Source: Bacillota bacterium
GTDB taxonomy: Bacteria > Bacillota > Clostridia > Lachnospirales > Lachnospiraceae
Direction of reading: 5' to 3'
NCBI GenBank assembly: GCA_023423335.1
Contig: JAFAFU010000073.1
Span: 124,001 to 188,000 of the forward strand
DNA: 64,000 bases
The notes beneath the pieces are model-generated. The model had not been told where the DNA came from and did no database searches. It was given only the letters and a program-made list of their open reading frames with translations. Positions 33,726 through 41,872 of this stretch are shown here, one piece after another. Both the position numbers and the translations under genes were made by a program. Each line of letters opens with the position of its first letter. Positions within the stretch are counted from its first letter, which is position 1.

Positions 33726-34286
33726 TTAATATTCACTAAACTGATCTACTTTTTGCAAATCAACTTCAAAATAATCAAACTTTCCGTCGATGCTAAACTC
33801 AATGTATATCTTGCTTGCTAATTTATCAATATCTTTTATCTCATTTTTCGTAAAAGTACTGTACGGGAAAAGAAATTGTGATGCCATAGCTGCTACTGCA
33901 CGTTTTTCAGCCGGTAATTCAATTGGTGTAGCATTAGGCGGCAAGGCTGGTGCCAACGAAGATATATATTTATCAATTAATTTTTGTTCTTTATATATTT
34001 GATAATTAAATGATATATTCTTACCTGTGATGTTTTGAAAAATAAAGGAATGCTTTATCAAATACTCATCAGGTAAAATCATATATTCTGCCCGCACAAC
34101 TTTAAAATAATCTTCAAAGGAGCAAGTGCTTGCCTCCCTGGATATTTTCTCCTTTATCTCATCGTAGGATGAAGTAAAGGCTTCTATATTATCCTTATCA
34201 CGATTTAGCTTCATACTTACTGTAAGTGCAATTATAATCGGAATAATACCGATAAGCGATATTAATACTACTTTTTTTTTCATCAT
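33726..34286 (-). CDS. Membrane-anchored protein of unknown function
   Basis: 186 residues. One N-terminal hydrophobic segment (residues ~5-24) serves as anchor or uncleaved signal; the rest is soluble, charged and likely outside the cell. No known motif seen. Its start follows the upstream gene's stop by two bases (TAATTATG), so the two are translationally coupled and probably act together. Unusually AT-rich, like the rest of the island. No homologue recognised. Confidence 0.7.
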   Translation of the reverse strand: MMKKKVVLISLIGIIPIIIALTVSMKLNRDKDNIEAFTSSYDEIKEKISREASTCSFEDYFKVVRAEYMILPDEYLIKHSFIFQNITGKNISFNYQIYKEQKLIDKYISSLAPALPPNATPIELPAEKRAVAAMASQFLFPYSTFTKNEIKDIDKLASKIYIEFSIDGKFDYFEVDLQKVDQFSEY

Positions 34287-34288
34287 AA

Positions 34289-35002
34289 TTAATAATAACT
34301 TTCACGATAATATCTATTAGTTAGCCAGCATTCATTTCCATATGATGATAGGGTACTATAGTTCATATAATTTGGCGCTTTGGCAATATATGCAGGATTA
34401 TAACCGTTTGAATAAGTGTAATCAGCAGAGGCAGATACAAAATCTCCTTTTGATTTATCATAAATCATAGAGTAGGTATGTTTGTAATAATATCTACTCA
34501 AACTATAACCAACATCTTGCCATTGATCAGAATAATTATACGCATAAATTCGATGTGTAAAATTTCTGAATGAATAGTAGGTGGTTAATGTAGAGCTTTT
34601 TGTATAATCAATATTTGATATATCGCTATTGAGTGCTAATGTCCAATCAAGAACTTCTTTACCTGTTGCGTAAATTGTTCCGATAACTGGTATTCCTTGA
34701 ATTAAATCAAATGTTTTAGATATTAATGTATTCAAAACTGCACTTTTAGTATCTGCTTGGTATTTTCCACTTGTATTGTCTAAAACATCTTCAATTTTTA
34801 TTGTACCAACGGGGTATACTACACCGTTAATAGAAAATTCTAAATTATTGCCATTTCCAGTAGTGACATCACCAGGTAAAAAGTAGTGAGTGTTAATTAT
34901 AATGTCACCATTCGTCTCATCTGTTGAAGCGTAAACGAAACTATTACCTAAAAGTATTGATAAAGCTAATAGTAGTGATATTACAAATTTGCCTTTTTTC
35001 AT
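34289..35002 (-). CDS. Secreted protein of unknown function
   Basis: 237 residues. A clear signal peptide (KKGKFVISLLLALSILLG, cleavage after VYA near residue 26) is followed by a domain rich in Tyr, Ser, Thr and Asn (many Tyr in the last 100 residues). No cysteines pair obviously, and no anchor is visible. Ribosome site AGGAAAGGA. It is first in a two-gene unit with the anchored protein at 33726; the pair may be a secreted factor and its membrane partner, but this is only inference from coupling. Confidence 0.7.
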   Translation of the reverse strand: MKKGKFVISLLLALSILLGNSFVYASTDETNGDIIINTHYFLPGDVTTGNGNNLEFSINGVVYPVGTIKIEDVLDNTSGKYQADTKSAVLNTLISKTFDLIQGIPVIGTIYATGKEVLDWTLALNSDISNIDYTKSSTLTTYYSFRNFTHRIYAYNYSDQWQDVGYSLSRYYYKHTYSMIYDKSKGDFVSASADYTYSNGYNPAYIAKAPNYMNYSTLSSYGNECWLTNRYYRESYY

Positions 35003-35653
35003 ATAACATTTCCTTTCCTGCTATTATGAAGTTTCCTATAGATTTCCTTGATAACTAGAATATAATAAATCTTTGAATATTTGCATTGTCGTAGATTTTC
35101 CATTTCACTGTTTAAGGTATTTTGGATCTTACTAAAGTAAATGCCAAGCGTTTTTCTTAAGATTTGTAATAGTTTATAAATAAATATGTATCCCTCCTTT
35201 GCTATTAAAGCATAATACATAATGTATTATAATATGGTAAATATAGTAATATTGTATTTTATACTTAGATATAAGTACATGTCGTATCTGGAAAAATTTA
35301 GTTGTTCTTATTTATTGGGGAAATGACCGGTATAGAAGAAAACTATGCAAATCAGATATGAGCAACATAATTTTAATAATTTCTTTTAGAAAGGAAAAGA
35401 ACCATGCACACATCGTATACAGGATCAGATTATTGAAGCTATTGAAGCATTTTCATTGCATTATCATATTTATCTTGATACATTATTTGACTGCTTTCTG
35501 ACAGTTTATCATAACTTCATTCCAGCTTATTTCCTACAAACGCTATACCGTTCTGAATGTCAAGTTTCACATCTCTTTTTAACTTCTGACTCGCAAAATG
35601 AGATTATATCTTCACGCATATAAATTTCTCCAGCTATTTTGATTAATGTAAAT
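35003..35653. other. Long gap with a decayed gene
   Basis: About 650 bases. A short minus-strand frame at 34999-35220 is not convincing as a gene. The promoter of the secreted-protein gene probably lies in 35220-35300. Bases ~35419-35637 hold a broken coding sequence listed separately. Confidence 0.5.
35419..35637 (-). pseudogene. Decayed coding sequence, family not recognised
   Basis: Read on the minus strand, the sequence translates as a plausible protein piece (REDIISFCESEVKKRCET, then DIQNGIAFVGNKLE, then SYDKLSESSQIMYQDKYD) with one frameshift and one in-frame stop between the parts. The composition is that of a real helical protein. I do not know the family. It supports the view that the island contains gene remains. 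Confidence 0.4.
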
Positions 35654-36364
35654 TTATCTGTTATATTTAAAATTTCTTGCCGAATTTAAGTATTCAATAA
35701 TAAGCGGATGCGGCTTATCGTAGGTTGAACTTAGCTGAGGCTGAAATAATGAAACAATAAAAAATGCATTATTTTCAATTGTCATAACACGTGCTTCTTC
35801 ATTTTCATCAGTGCCAATAACTATAAAGCCACTTTTGTTTAATAAGGTTTGAAAGTGTTTATTAAGTCCAAAACTGCAATTATATTTTTCTATAATTTCA
35901 GCATTGCCATAGATATTATATAATCTTGAATTTTTCTCCACAATAATGTGTCGTGTTTGTCCAACAAGTGAGCAGGATAATGCATTTATATAATCATTGG
36001 AATCATAGGGATCAAAATTGGTATCTTCCAAGGCACTAATATGTAACACATTTCTACCAAACTCAATAACGGCATGCTGAAATCCTCCGCAAGTACCAAT
36101 AAATGGGCACTTGCTTTCTCTGGCAAACTTTATAGCATTAATAGCTCCGTTCATACTTTTATATGGACTGCCCGGAGCACACCATAAGCCATCATAATAT
36201 TGCAGCTCATGTTCACCAGAATCAAACATGACAGTAGGCAACCATTCATATTCCATATCAATTTCGAGCTTTTTAGCAGCATGCTTAAGTGCTTCTTCTG
36301 TTGCAAAATGAGATGGACGACCGTCATAATCACCGATAATCCCTATTCTAATTTTAAAATTCAT
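35654..36364 (-). CDS. CTP synthase C-terminal (glutaminase)-related protein
   Basis: 236 residues, resembling only the glutamine amidotransferase half of CTP synthase. The nucleophile cysteine is kept (GTCGGFQHAVIEF, Cys92, as in CTP synthase). However, the region that carries the His-Glu pair in CTP synthase reads LFQPQLSS (Gln208 and Gln210), followed by the conserved PHPL. So two of three catalytic residues are replaced, and glutaminase activity is unlikely in the usual form. No synthetase domain is next to it. Related proteins are known as CTP-synthase-tail-related, some with selenocysteine. Ribosome site GGGAGT. Lies 23 bases after a methyltransferase gene. Confidence 0.8.
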   Translation of the reverse strand: MNFKIRIGIIGDYDGRPSHFATEEALKHAAKKLEIDMEYEWLPTVMFDSGEHELQYYDGLWCAPGSPYKSMNGAINAIKFARESKCPFIGTCGGFQHAVIEFGRNVLHISALEDTNFDPYDSNDYINALSCSLVGQTRHIIVEKNSRLYNIYGNAEIIEKYNCSFGLNKHFQTLLNKSGFIVIGTDENEEARVMTIENNAFFIVSLFQPQLSSTYDKPHPLIIEYLNSARNFKYNR

Positions 36365-36387
36365 TTTTAACTCCCTGGTTAATTTCT

Positions 36388-37185
36388 TTACGGCTTTCTC
36401 GCCAAATACATTGTTATTTTATCATAAAGCGTTATCTTATCATCAAAACTTCGAATTACCTCTCGAATGCCTTCATAAAACTTTGTCTTATATGGTTCTT
36501 GAAGCGTTATATGGTCAGCATGGGTTCCGATTAAAGAAACATAGTCGTCTGCACTGTACTCTCTTGTTTTCCGGTACTCACGACGTTCAAGATTAACAAA
36601 GCCGTATTTGTCACGTGCATCATAATCCAGTTTACATTTATACTCAGTTTCCGGGTGAAAGTACTCACAATATACTTCCTGCAATTTAGTATACAGCGGT
36701 TCGTCAGTATATCCGCCGCCGGGCTGTATATCAGGCCTCATCATAAACATAGCAAACGTTCCGTTGCTTTTTAATATATCATACGCTTTTGGGTATCCGA
36801 TTTTTTCCGGTATCCATTGAAAAGCTGCGGCAGAATACACCAAATCAAATCTGGCATTTTCAAAATCAAAAGTTTCAAAGTCAGCATTAGCGATTTCAAA
36901 ATTTTGATAAGAGCCAAATCTATTTTTCAAAAACTCTGTAAAATTTTCACCTAATTCAATGGCTAAATATGAACAGCCTGTCTTTAAGATGGGTTCGGTA
37001 GCTTGCCCGGTACCGGGTCCTATTTCAAGCACAGTTTTTCCGGGTCCAAGCTTTGCATATTCTATGAGGTCTGCAAAAAGTTCATCGCAATACCGCGGTC
37101 TCCATTCATCGAATTGTTCCGGAATAGTGTCAAAGATTTTTCTAAAATCTATAATAAACCTCCCTGTGCATGAGTAATCTTCCAT
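36388..37185 (-). CDS. Class I SAM-dependent methyltransferase
   Basis: 265 residues. SAM-binding motif KTVLEIGPGTGQATEP, then NADFETFDFENARFDLVYSAAAFQWIP, typical of small-molecule methyltransferases of the methyltransferase-11 type. Substrate unknown. No strong ribosome site is visible before the start at 37185. It is followed on the same strand by the CTP-synthase-tail-like gene, and is divergent from the alpha-galactosidase gene. Confidence 0.85.
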   Translation of the reverse strand: MEDYSCTGRFIIDFRKIFDTIPEQFDEWRPRYCDELFADLIEYAKLGPGKTVLEIGPGTGQATEPILKTGCSYLAIELGENFTEFLKNRFGSYQNFEIANADFETFDFENARFDLVYSAAAFQWIPEKIGYPKAYDILKSNGTFAMFMMRPDIQPGGGYTDEPLYTKLQEVYCEYFHPETEYKCKLDYDARDKYGFVNLERREYRKTREYSADDYVSLIGTHADHITLQEPYKTKFYEGIREVIRSFDDKITLYDKITMYLARKP

Positions 37186-37215
37186 AGAAATTTTTATTTT
37201 TAATTTTTTATACCC

Positions 37216-37244
37216 TTGTTGATGTGGAATCTAAATAATATAAT
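37216..37244 (+). promoter_or_regulatory. Promoter of the alpha-galactosidase gene
   Basis: TTGTTG at 37216-37221, 17-base spacer, TATAAT at 37239-37244, about 64 bases before ATG 37308. Confidence 0.75.
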
Positions 37245-37307
37245 ACTCTGTATAGGTATATAATTTAAGATGATACATACCAAATTATTACTATGAGGAG
37301 GATGTCA

Positions 37308-38603
37308 ATGAATAAAAATAAGTTTGCTCTTACACCACCCATGGGTTGGAACAGCTATGATTATTATGATACTACGGTAAATGAAGAACAGGTTAAGGCC
37401 AATGCGGATTACATGGCTGCCCATCTGAAGAAGTACGGATGGGAATATGTCGTAGTTGATATTCAATGGTATGCCTACGATACAGGAACGCAAAGAAACA
37501 ACTATCAATATATTCCCTTCTGGAAGATGGAAATGGATGAATACTCCAGACTCCTTCCTTGTCCGGATCGTTTTCCTTCCTCGGTAAACGGACAAGGCTT
37601 TAAACCGTTGGCGGATTATATACATAGCTTAGGGCTTAAATTTGGTATCCATATTATGAGAGGAATTCCAAGAATTGCAGCTCATAGTCAGATGAAGATT
37701 TATGGAACGGATCGGACAGCCAATGAAATTGCCAGCCCTTCCTCCATCTGCTGGTGGAATCCGGATATGTACGGATTGGAGGTGGATATAGAAGGAGCAC
37801 AGGTGTATTATAATTCCATTTTTGAGCTTTATGCCCAGTGGGGTGTGGATTTTGTTAAATGTGATGATATATGCAGACATGACATGAAATCTTCCGAGAA
37901 GGAAATTGAAATGCTTCATAAAGCAATCCTCAATTCTGGCCGTGCTATGGTTCTGAGTTTATCACCGGGACCCGCTTTAATCAATAAGGCATGGCATTAT
38001 GAAAAGTACGCTAATATGTGGAGAATTACGGATGATTTCTGGGATAGCTGGCCGCTATTGGTTAATATGTTTGAACGTTGTGAACTATGGCAAAACCATG
38101 TTTCGCAAGGATGTTATCCGGATTGTGATATGCTTCCGCTGGGTTATATAGGAAAAGGCTTTGGAGAAGAGCGTTATACGAGATTTACGAAAGAAGAGCA
38201 GATAACCATGATGACCCTATGGTGCATCTTCCGTTCTCCTCTTATGATAGGGGCAGAACTGCCAAAGCTGGATCAATGGACCCTGGAGCTGTTGACGAAT
38301 AAAAAGGTATTACGTCTTCTAACTTATTCATCCGCTGCAAGACAGATCATGAGGGACAATCAGCAGGCGATATGGTTTTCAAAGGATACCGAGGAGTATG
38401 CTTATTATTTGGCGGTATTCAATCTTAGTGATGAGGAACGAAAGATTAGTGTAACCCCAGAAGAGGTTGAACTAAAATGCTATGATGGTTATATTTTTGA
38501 AGAATTATGGGGCAGAGAGAACGGTGAAAGCCTGGATCAGATTTTAGAAACGAAGGTATCGGCCCATGGAGCGAAATTATACCGGATCAGCAAATTAGTA
38601 TAA
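37308..38603 (+). CDS. Alpha-galactosidase-like glycoside hydrolase, GH27
   Basis: About 431 residues. TPPMGWNSYDYY at the N-terminus is the GH27 signature, WGVDFVKCDDICR contains the likely nucleophile Asp, and ITDDFWDSW holds the probable acid/base Asp. The segment CIFRSPLMIGAELPKLD is also typical. Removes terminal alpha-galactose (or a related sugar) from oligosaccharides; cytoplasmic as no signal peptide is seen. ATG 37308 is chosen because GAGGAGG lies 6 bases ahead; in-frame ATGs at 37293 and 37302 flank that site. May work with galK. Its GC content looks higher than its neighbours. Confidence 0.88.
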   Translation: MNKNKFALTPPMGWNSYDYYDTTVNEEQVKANADYMAAHLKKYGWEYVVVDIQWYAYDTGTQRNNYQYIPFWKMEMDEYSRLLPCPDRFPSSVNGQGFKPLADYIHSLGLKFGIHIMRGIPRIAAHSQMKIYGTDRTANEIASPSSICWWNPDMYGLEVDIEGAQVYYNSIFELYAQWGVDFVKCDDICRHDMKSSEKEIEMLHKAILNSGRAMVLSLSPGPALINKAWHYEKYANMWRITDDFWDSWPLLVNMFERCELWQNHVSQGCYPDCDMLPLGYIGKGFGEERYTRFTKEEQITMMTLWCIFRSPLMIGAELPKLDQWTLELLTNKKVLRLLTYSSAARQIMRDNQQAIWFSKDTEEYAYYLAVFNLSDEERKISVTPEEVELKCYDGYIFEELWGRENGESLDQILETKVSAHGAKLYRISKLV

Positions 38604-38800
38604 GATATTATGGGTATGCGGTTCCTGACGGATTCGGATGCTAATAAACTCTGCTAAATTTAATATGATACAATCCGGGATACCTTTTTCTACATTATAC
38701 ATAAATTGATGAAGCCGATTAACATTGTATGCTTGTACTGTCGAAAATGCCAATACTTACGAAGAAGCGAGAAGTTAAAGCGCAAACGGTTATCTGCTTA

Positions 38801-39481
38801 TTAGCTTACTATAGAAATGATAACTACAAGAATTGCACATAACCCCAAGGGACCAATGGTTGCAGGGAAACCTTTATACCATGTATATTTATAAATTCTA
38901 CTAATAATTATCAAGTTTATAATCACTCCAAATATGATTGCTATGATTGCGCATAATCCTATGGTTTTGCCATATGTTGTATGTATTGTGGTAAAAGCAA
39001 TTGAGTAGTTCAGATAATCCCCAAAGCCTTTTGTGACGACAGGCTTTCCTGTCTTAAATGAATGACCATAAACAAGCAGTCGGGGCAACCATTTATTACT
39101 ATTCATCAATTTGGCATTTGTAGTATTTTTCCCCAAGCGTGTGAAGCTAAAAACATCAATAACACAAACATATATAATCATAGGCAGCATTATTTCTATG
39201 TAGATAAATCTGCCAATCATAACACCGCACGCCATAACGCACGCAAGGCAAATCCAACTATATACAATCAAATGTTTACTAGCATCTTTTCTGGTTATCA
39301 GGAAGATAAAAACAATGATAGACAACAAACCCAGAACATTGTACACAATACTTTTATGCAGAAAAGTCAAAACTGCATAAATAACAATTGCCCATATGAC
39401 AATATGAATTATCATATGTATACTGGCTTCCTTAAACCTTGCCTTAAAATCAGCTAATTCTTCGTCAGTCTTTATTCCCAA
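38801..39481 (-). CDS. Multi-pass membrane protein with presenilin/SPP-like GxGD protease motifs
   Basis: 226 residues with about seven membrane helices. Helix 4 ends in YVCVIDVFSF (Asp109), helix 5 starts with KGFGDYLNYS (GxGD, Asp155) and helix 7 starts with FPATIGPLGL (PAT at 206-208, like the PAL motif). The order Asp helix, GxGD helix, one helix, then PAL helix is that of presenilins, signal peptide peptidases and archaeal PSH. The Asp109-Asp155 loop has several Lys/Arg, as expected on the cytoplasmic side. Function as an intramembrane aspartyl protease is inference from motifs. A TTG start at 39481 is supported by GAGGGGGTG ahead. The upstream region shares a repeat with two other cargo genes. 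Confidence 0.55.
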   Translation of the reverse strand: MGIKTDEELADFKARFKEASIHMIIHIVIWAIVIYAVLTFLHKSIVYNVLGLLSIIVFIFLITRKDASKHLIVYSWICLACVMACGVMIGRFIYIEIMLPMIIYVCVIDVFSFTRLGKNTTNAKLMNSNKWLPRLLVYGHSFKTGKPVVTKGFGDYLNYSIAFTTIHTTYGKTIGLCAIIAIIFGVIINLIIISRIYKYTWYKGFPATIGPLGLCAILVVIISIVS

Positions 39482-39504
39482 AAATACACCCCCTCAACCA
39501 ATAT

Positions 39505-39614
39505 AAATAATCCGACATTTAAAATGGCTCGATAAAATCCTGTTTGTATGTTTTTATACCATAATATCATATTAAATAAAATAAACAAATAATGTTTTCT
39601 AAAATCTGTGTACC
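39505..39614. repeat. Shared cargo-gene upstream repeat, copy P1
   Basis: About 110 bases similar to 43637-43753 (begins AAATAATCCGACATTTAAAA; contains ATAATATCATATT; ends CTGTGTACCC). On the minus strand it holds TTGTTT, 16 bases and TATTAT (39561-39588), a likely promoter for the gene at 38801. A shorter third copy lies at 45441-45500. Confidence 0.65.
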
Positions 39615-39642
39615 CTAAAAGAGAGCAATCAAAAAAGCGTGA

Positions 39643-39804
39643 CGATATACCTATCGGAACAGAAAAGATAAACGAAATTATCATGTCGGTGCAGATTCCA
39701 CCCTGGCTGGTGAGTACATCTTTGAGAGAAATGGCGAACGAATAACAGCAAAAGCAGTAACCTATTGGCTAAGAAAATATTGCGGAGATGCAGGAATTAC
39801 ATAA
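39643..39804 (+). pseudogene. Tyrosine-type integrase fragment, middle part
   Basis: Translates as KDKRNYHVGADSTLAG then EYIFERNGERITAKAV and TYWLRKYCGDAGIT, the segment just before the catalytic HxxR box of a phage/ICE integrase. It is bounded by stops on both sides. The fragment stops exactly where the reverse-strand phosphatase gene ends. The missing following part of such a protein is found 4.1 kb away at 43898. Confidence 0.7.
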
Positions 39805-40507
39805 AAAGTCCTAATTCCCTGCAGATAAATTTTTCCTTAATAACAGAGATAGTTTCCTGTGATACGCCTATAGATAACAAGTATTGTTCCGTATTAATAT
39901 AATTCTGTTTAAAATAAATCAAAAATTCTTCCATAAATTCGGGTTTCGACGATATAAATTCGTCAGATAAGCCAAGCATTTCAGCGAGGGATTTTAAATA
40001 AACAGAAGAAACCATATAATCAGCCAAAACGTCAAGTTCGGAAACTCCGCACAGCAGTAATAACAATGCCGATAATACTCCCGTTCTGTCTTTTCCCATG
40101 AAGCAATTATATAATATCCCGCCATAAGCAAGCCGCTCGCCAATATATTCAAATAATTGCTTAATGTTTTTTGCTCCATTTTCAACCATATGTATATAAA
40201 AATGTCTGGTAATATCATTATAATCATCGAAGAAAGGAATGTTTCTATGCGTAATTCTATTTGAAGCAAAAGTATTAATTAAATATTCTGTGTTGTTTTT
40301 TTCAAATTCGGAATGAGTACGTAAATCAATAACGGTTCTGACGCCATATTTATATAAAAAAGCGGCGTCGAGGTCGGTTACACGCTCCAATCCTTCACCA
40401 CGTAAAAATGTTCTCCAATTTGTAACGCCACTGCATGCCAGATAGCCGCCAATATCCCTTACGTTTGATGCTCCTTCTAACCGAAGCCGTTTATAATTTA
40501 TGTTCAT
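39797..40507 (-). CDS. Tyrosine-protein-phosphatase-like protein
   Basis: 236 residues. Pattern of bacterial tyrosine/lipid phosphatases: RDIGGY near residue 17, VIDLRTHSEFEK, and the P-loop NCFMGKDRTGV with Cys135 and Arg141 (Cx5R). The residue before the cysteine is Asn instead of the usual His, a departure that may lower the cysteine's reactivity. It dephosphorylates Tyr or phosphoinositides in relatives. Lies 16 bases after the metallophosphatase gene, so the two phosphatases form one operon. Its stop codon overlaps the end of an integrase fragment on the other strand. Confidence 0.82.
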   Translation of the reverse strand: MNINYKRLRLEGASNVRDIGGYLACSGVTNWRTFLRGEGLERVTDLDAAFLYKYGVRTVIDLRTHSEFEKNNTEYLINTFASNRITHRNIPFFDDYNDITRHFYIHMVENGAKNIKQLFEYIGERLAYGGILYNCFMGKDRTGVLSALLLLLCGVSELDVLADYMVSSVYLKSLAEMLGLSDEFISSKPEFMEEFLIYFKQNYINTEQYLLSIGVSQETISVIKEKFICRELGLFM

Positions 40508-40523
40508 CTTATATCCCCATCTT

Positions 40524-41474
40524 CTAATTCATTTTATAATATCCTATGATTCCGTTCTTTTTTGCATAAATTCTGTCGTTGAATGTATGCAAAACGGTGA
40601 TTTTATCGCCGACATCAACGGGAAGGTAATAATCCGTGTCGAGAGCACACCACAACCCGCCGTTTTCACCAGTATTTATTGATATGTTTGCCAGCTCAAT
40701 TATTTTACCTGATTTAGTATGCTTGTAAATGCTAAATTCTGCGCCTGCCTCAATAAGCTCAACTTCTTTGTCGTTGACCCACACTATGCTTAATTCACCA
40801 CCGCTTGCTGGCTGCGCTTTTTCTGCATGATATATGGGCAGATTATCAGCAGATTGATACGAAAAAGTGCCATTATGAATTATAAAGGCATTTAACTGCC
40901 CACATCCCCATGTGTCAAGCCCTCCGTCAATTGATATGATACGGCGTTCCATGTTGAATAAGGGGTTACAGCTAAGTATTTTATGGCTGTAATTTAGTGT
41001 TGGGGTATGCCCTACGACAACATATTTTTCAAACACCACATCATCCCCTGACTCTCTCATGCATCTTTGGGCTTCCTGTTCATTCAGGTTGTTGGAAGAA
41101 AGCCCCGCGTGAACAAAGATGAACTCCTGCGTTTCTATAATGTGCGGTAGGCTATCGAACCATTCTGCCGCCCGTGCTTTTACTGTTTCATCGCAATCAT
41201 CTGGTAAACGTTCCACGAAGTCCCAATTTCCCCTGACGGCATAAACATTAGCGCGTTCGCACAATGTCATCGTAAATTCAAGGGTTTGGCGACTTTGGCT
41301 GTTGTCGCACCGCCCAGCACAAAGGTCGCCAACCAAAATTAAAATATCATCATCGCGAAATCCAACTTTATCTAACAGTCGCTTAAACACATCAAGCTGC
41401 CCATGTATGTCACTTATACATATAATCCGCTTGCTTTGCGGGATTGTCAGTTGCATTATTTTTGCCGGCTCCAC
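40524..41474 (-). CDS. PPP-family metallophosphatase with extra C-terminal domain
   Basis: 316 residues. Metal-binding motifs of the calcineurin-like superfamily: ISDIHGQ, LVGDLCAGRCD, RGNWD (usually GNHE; here Trp replaces His), FVHAGLS and VVGHTPTLN. Residues 1-~195 make the phosphatase; the last ~115 form a separate domain of unknown role. Acts on phosphoprotein or a nucleotide signal such as Ap4A in relatives. First gene of an operon with the tyrosine phosphatase, from the promoter at 41627-41655. Confidence 0.82.
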   Translation of the reverse strand: MEPAKIMQLTIPQSKRIICISDIHGQLDVFKRLLDKVGFRDDDILILVGDLCAGRCDNSQSRQTLEFTMTLCERANVYAVRGNWDFVERLPDDCDETVKARAAEWFDSLPHIIETQEFIFVHAGLSSNNLNEQEAQRCMRESGDDVVFEKYVVVGHTPTLNYSHKILSCNPLFNMERRIISIDGGLDTWGCGQLNAFIIHNGTFSYQSADNLPIYHAEKAQPASGGELSIVWVNDKEVELIEAGAEFSIYKHTKSGKIIELANISINTGENGGLWCALDTDYYLPVDVGDKITVLHTFNDRIYAKKNGIIGYYKMN

Positions 41475-41626
41475 TATAATTACTCCTTTTACTTGTTTAT
41501 CTCGTAATTTATCTATTGCTTCTATCTAATAATCCGACATATTAAAAACTTCGATCTGTCCAAATTATAAATTTTCTGCCTCTCAATTGTATTTTGAATC
41601 ATGTATAATAAATACAAGTTTCCTTA

Positions 41627-41655
41627 ATTATACTTTTTCGTATGTTGAAAGTCAA
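41627..41655 (-). promoter_or_regulatory. Promoter of the phosphatase operon
   Basis: On the minus strand TTGACT (41650-41655), 17-base spacer, TATAAT (41627-41632). It leaves a ~145-base leader. The sequence of this leader near 41525 (TAATAATCCGACAT) resembles the beginning of the P repeat. Confidence 0.8.
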
Positions 41656-41685
41656 ACATACATGGAGAAGTGTGACATCATCTAC

Positions 41686-41843
41686 ACACCGTCTACCAAG
41701 TGTCTACAGTCTGTCTACAACTGTTTTTATTGGAAAAATTTTGTTTTTAAATATTGATGTTATTATTTATAAGTGATATGATGCAAAAAATAGAGTAATT
41801 TTGTTTAATCAAGCGATAATACACTATCGTTAGCAAATACGAA
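41686..41843. repeat. Shared promoter/leader block A1
   Basis: About 158 bases, roughly 80-85% the same as 45615-45773 by eye. Starts with several GTCTAC repeats, contains a promoter TTGATG (41754-41759), 17 bases, TATGAT (41777-41782), and a leader. It precedes a methyltransferase gene here but a UMP kinase gene in the other copy. Confidence 0.85.
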
Positions 41844-41872
41844 AAGAGATTATTTGATTTTTGGAGGTGTTG

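Noticed and set aside
34999..35220. 73-residue minus-strand frame before the secreted protein
   Set aside because: Overlaps the ribosome-site region of 34289-35002, AT-rich with random-looking composition and no good start; more likely leader DNA.
39634..39650. Another tRNA-Gly remnant (AAGCGTGACGATA)
   Set aside because: Only about eight bases match; too short to separate from chance.
41686..41730. CRISPR-like array of GTCTAC repeats
   Set aside because: The repeated unit is only six bases with irregular gaps and no spacers; more like arm-type binding sites near an att region.
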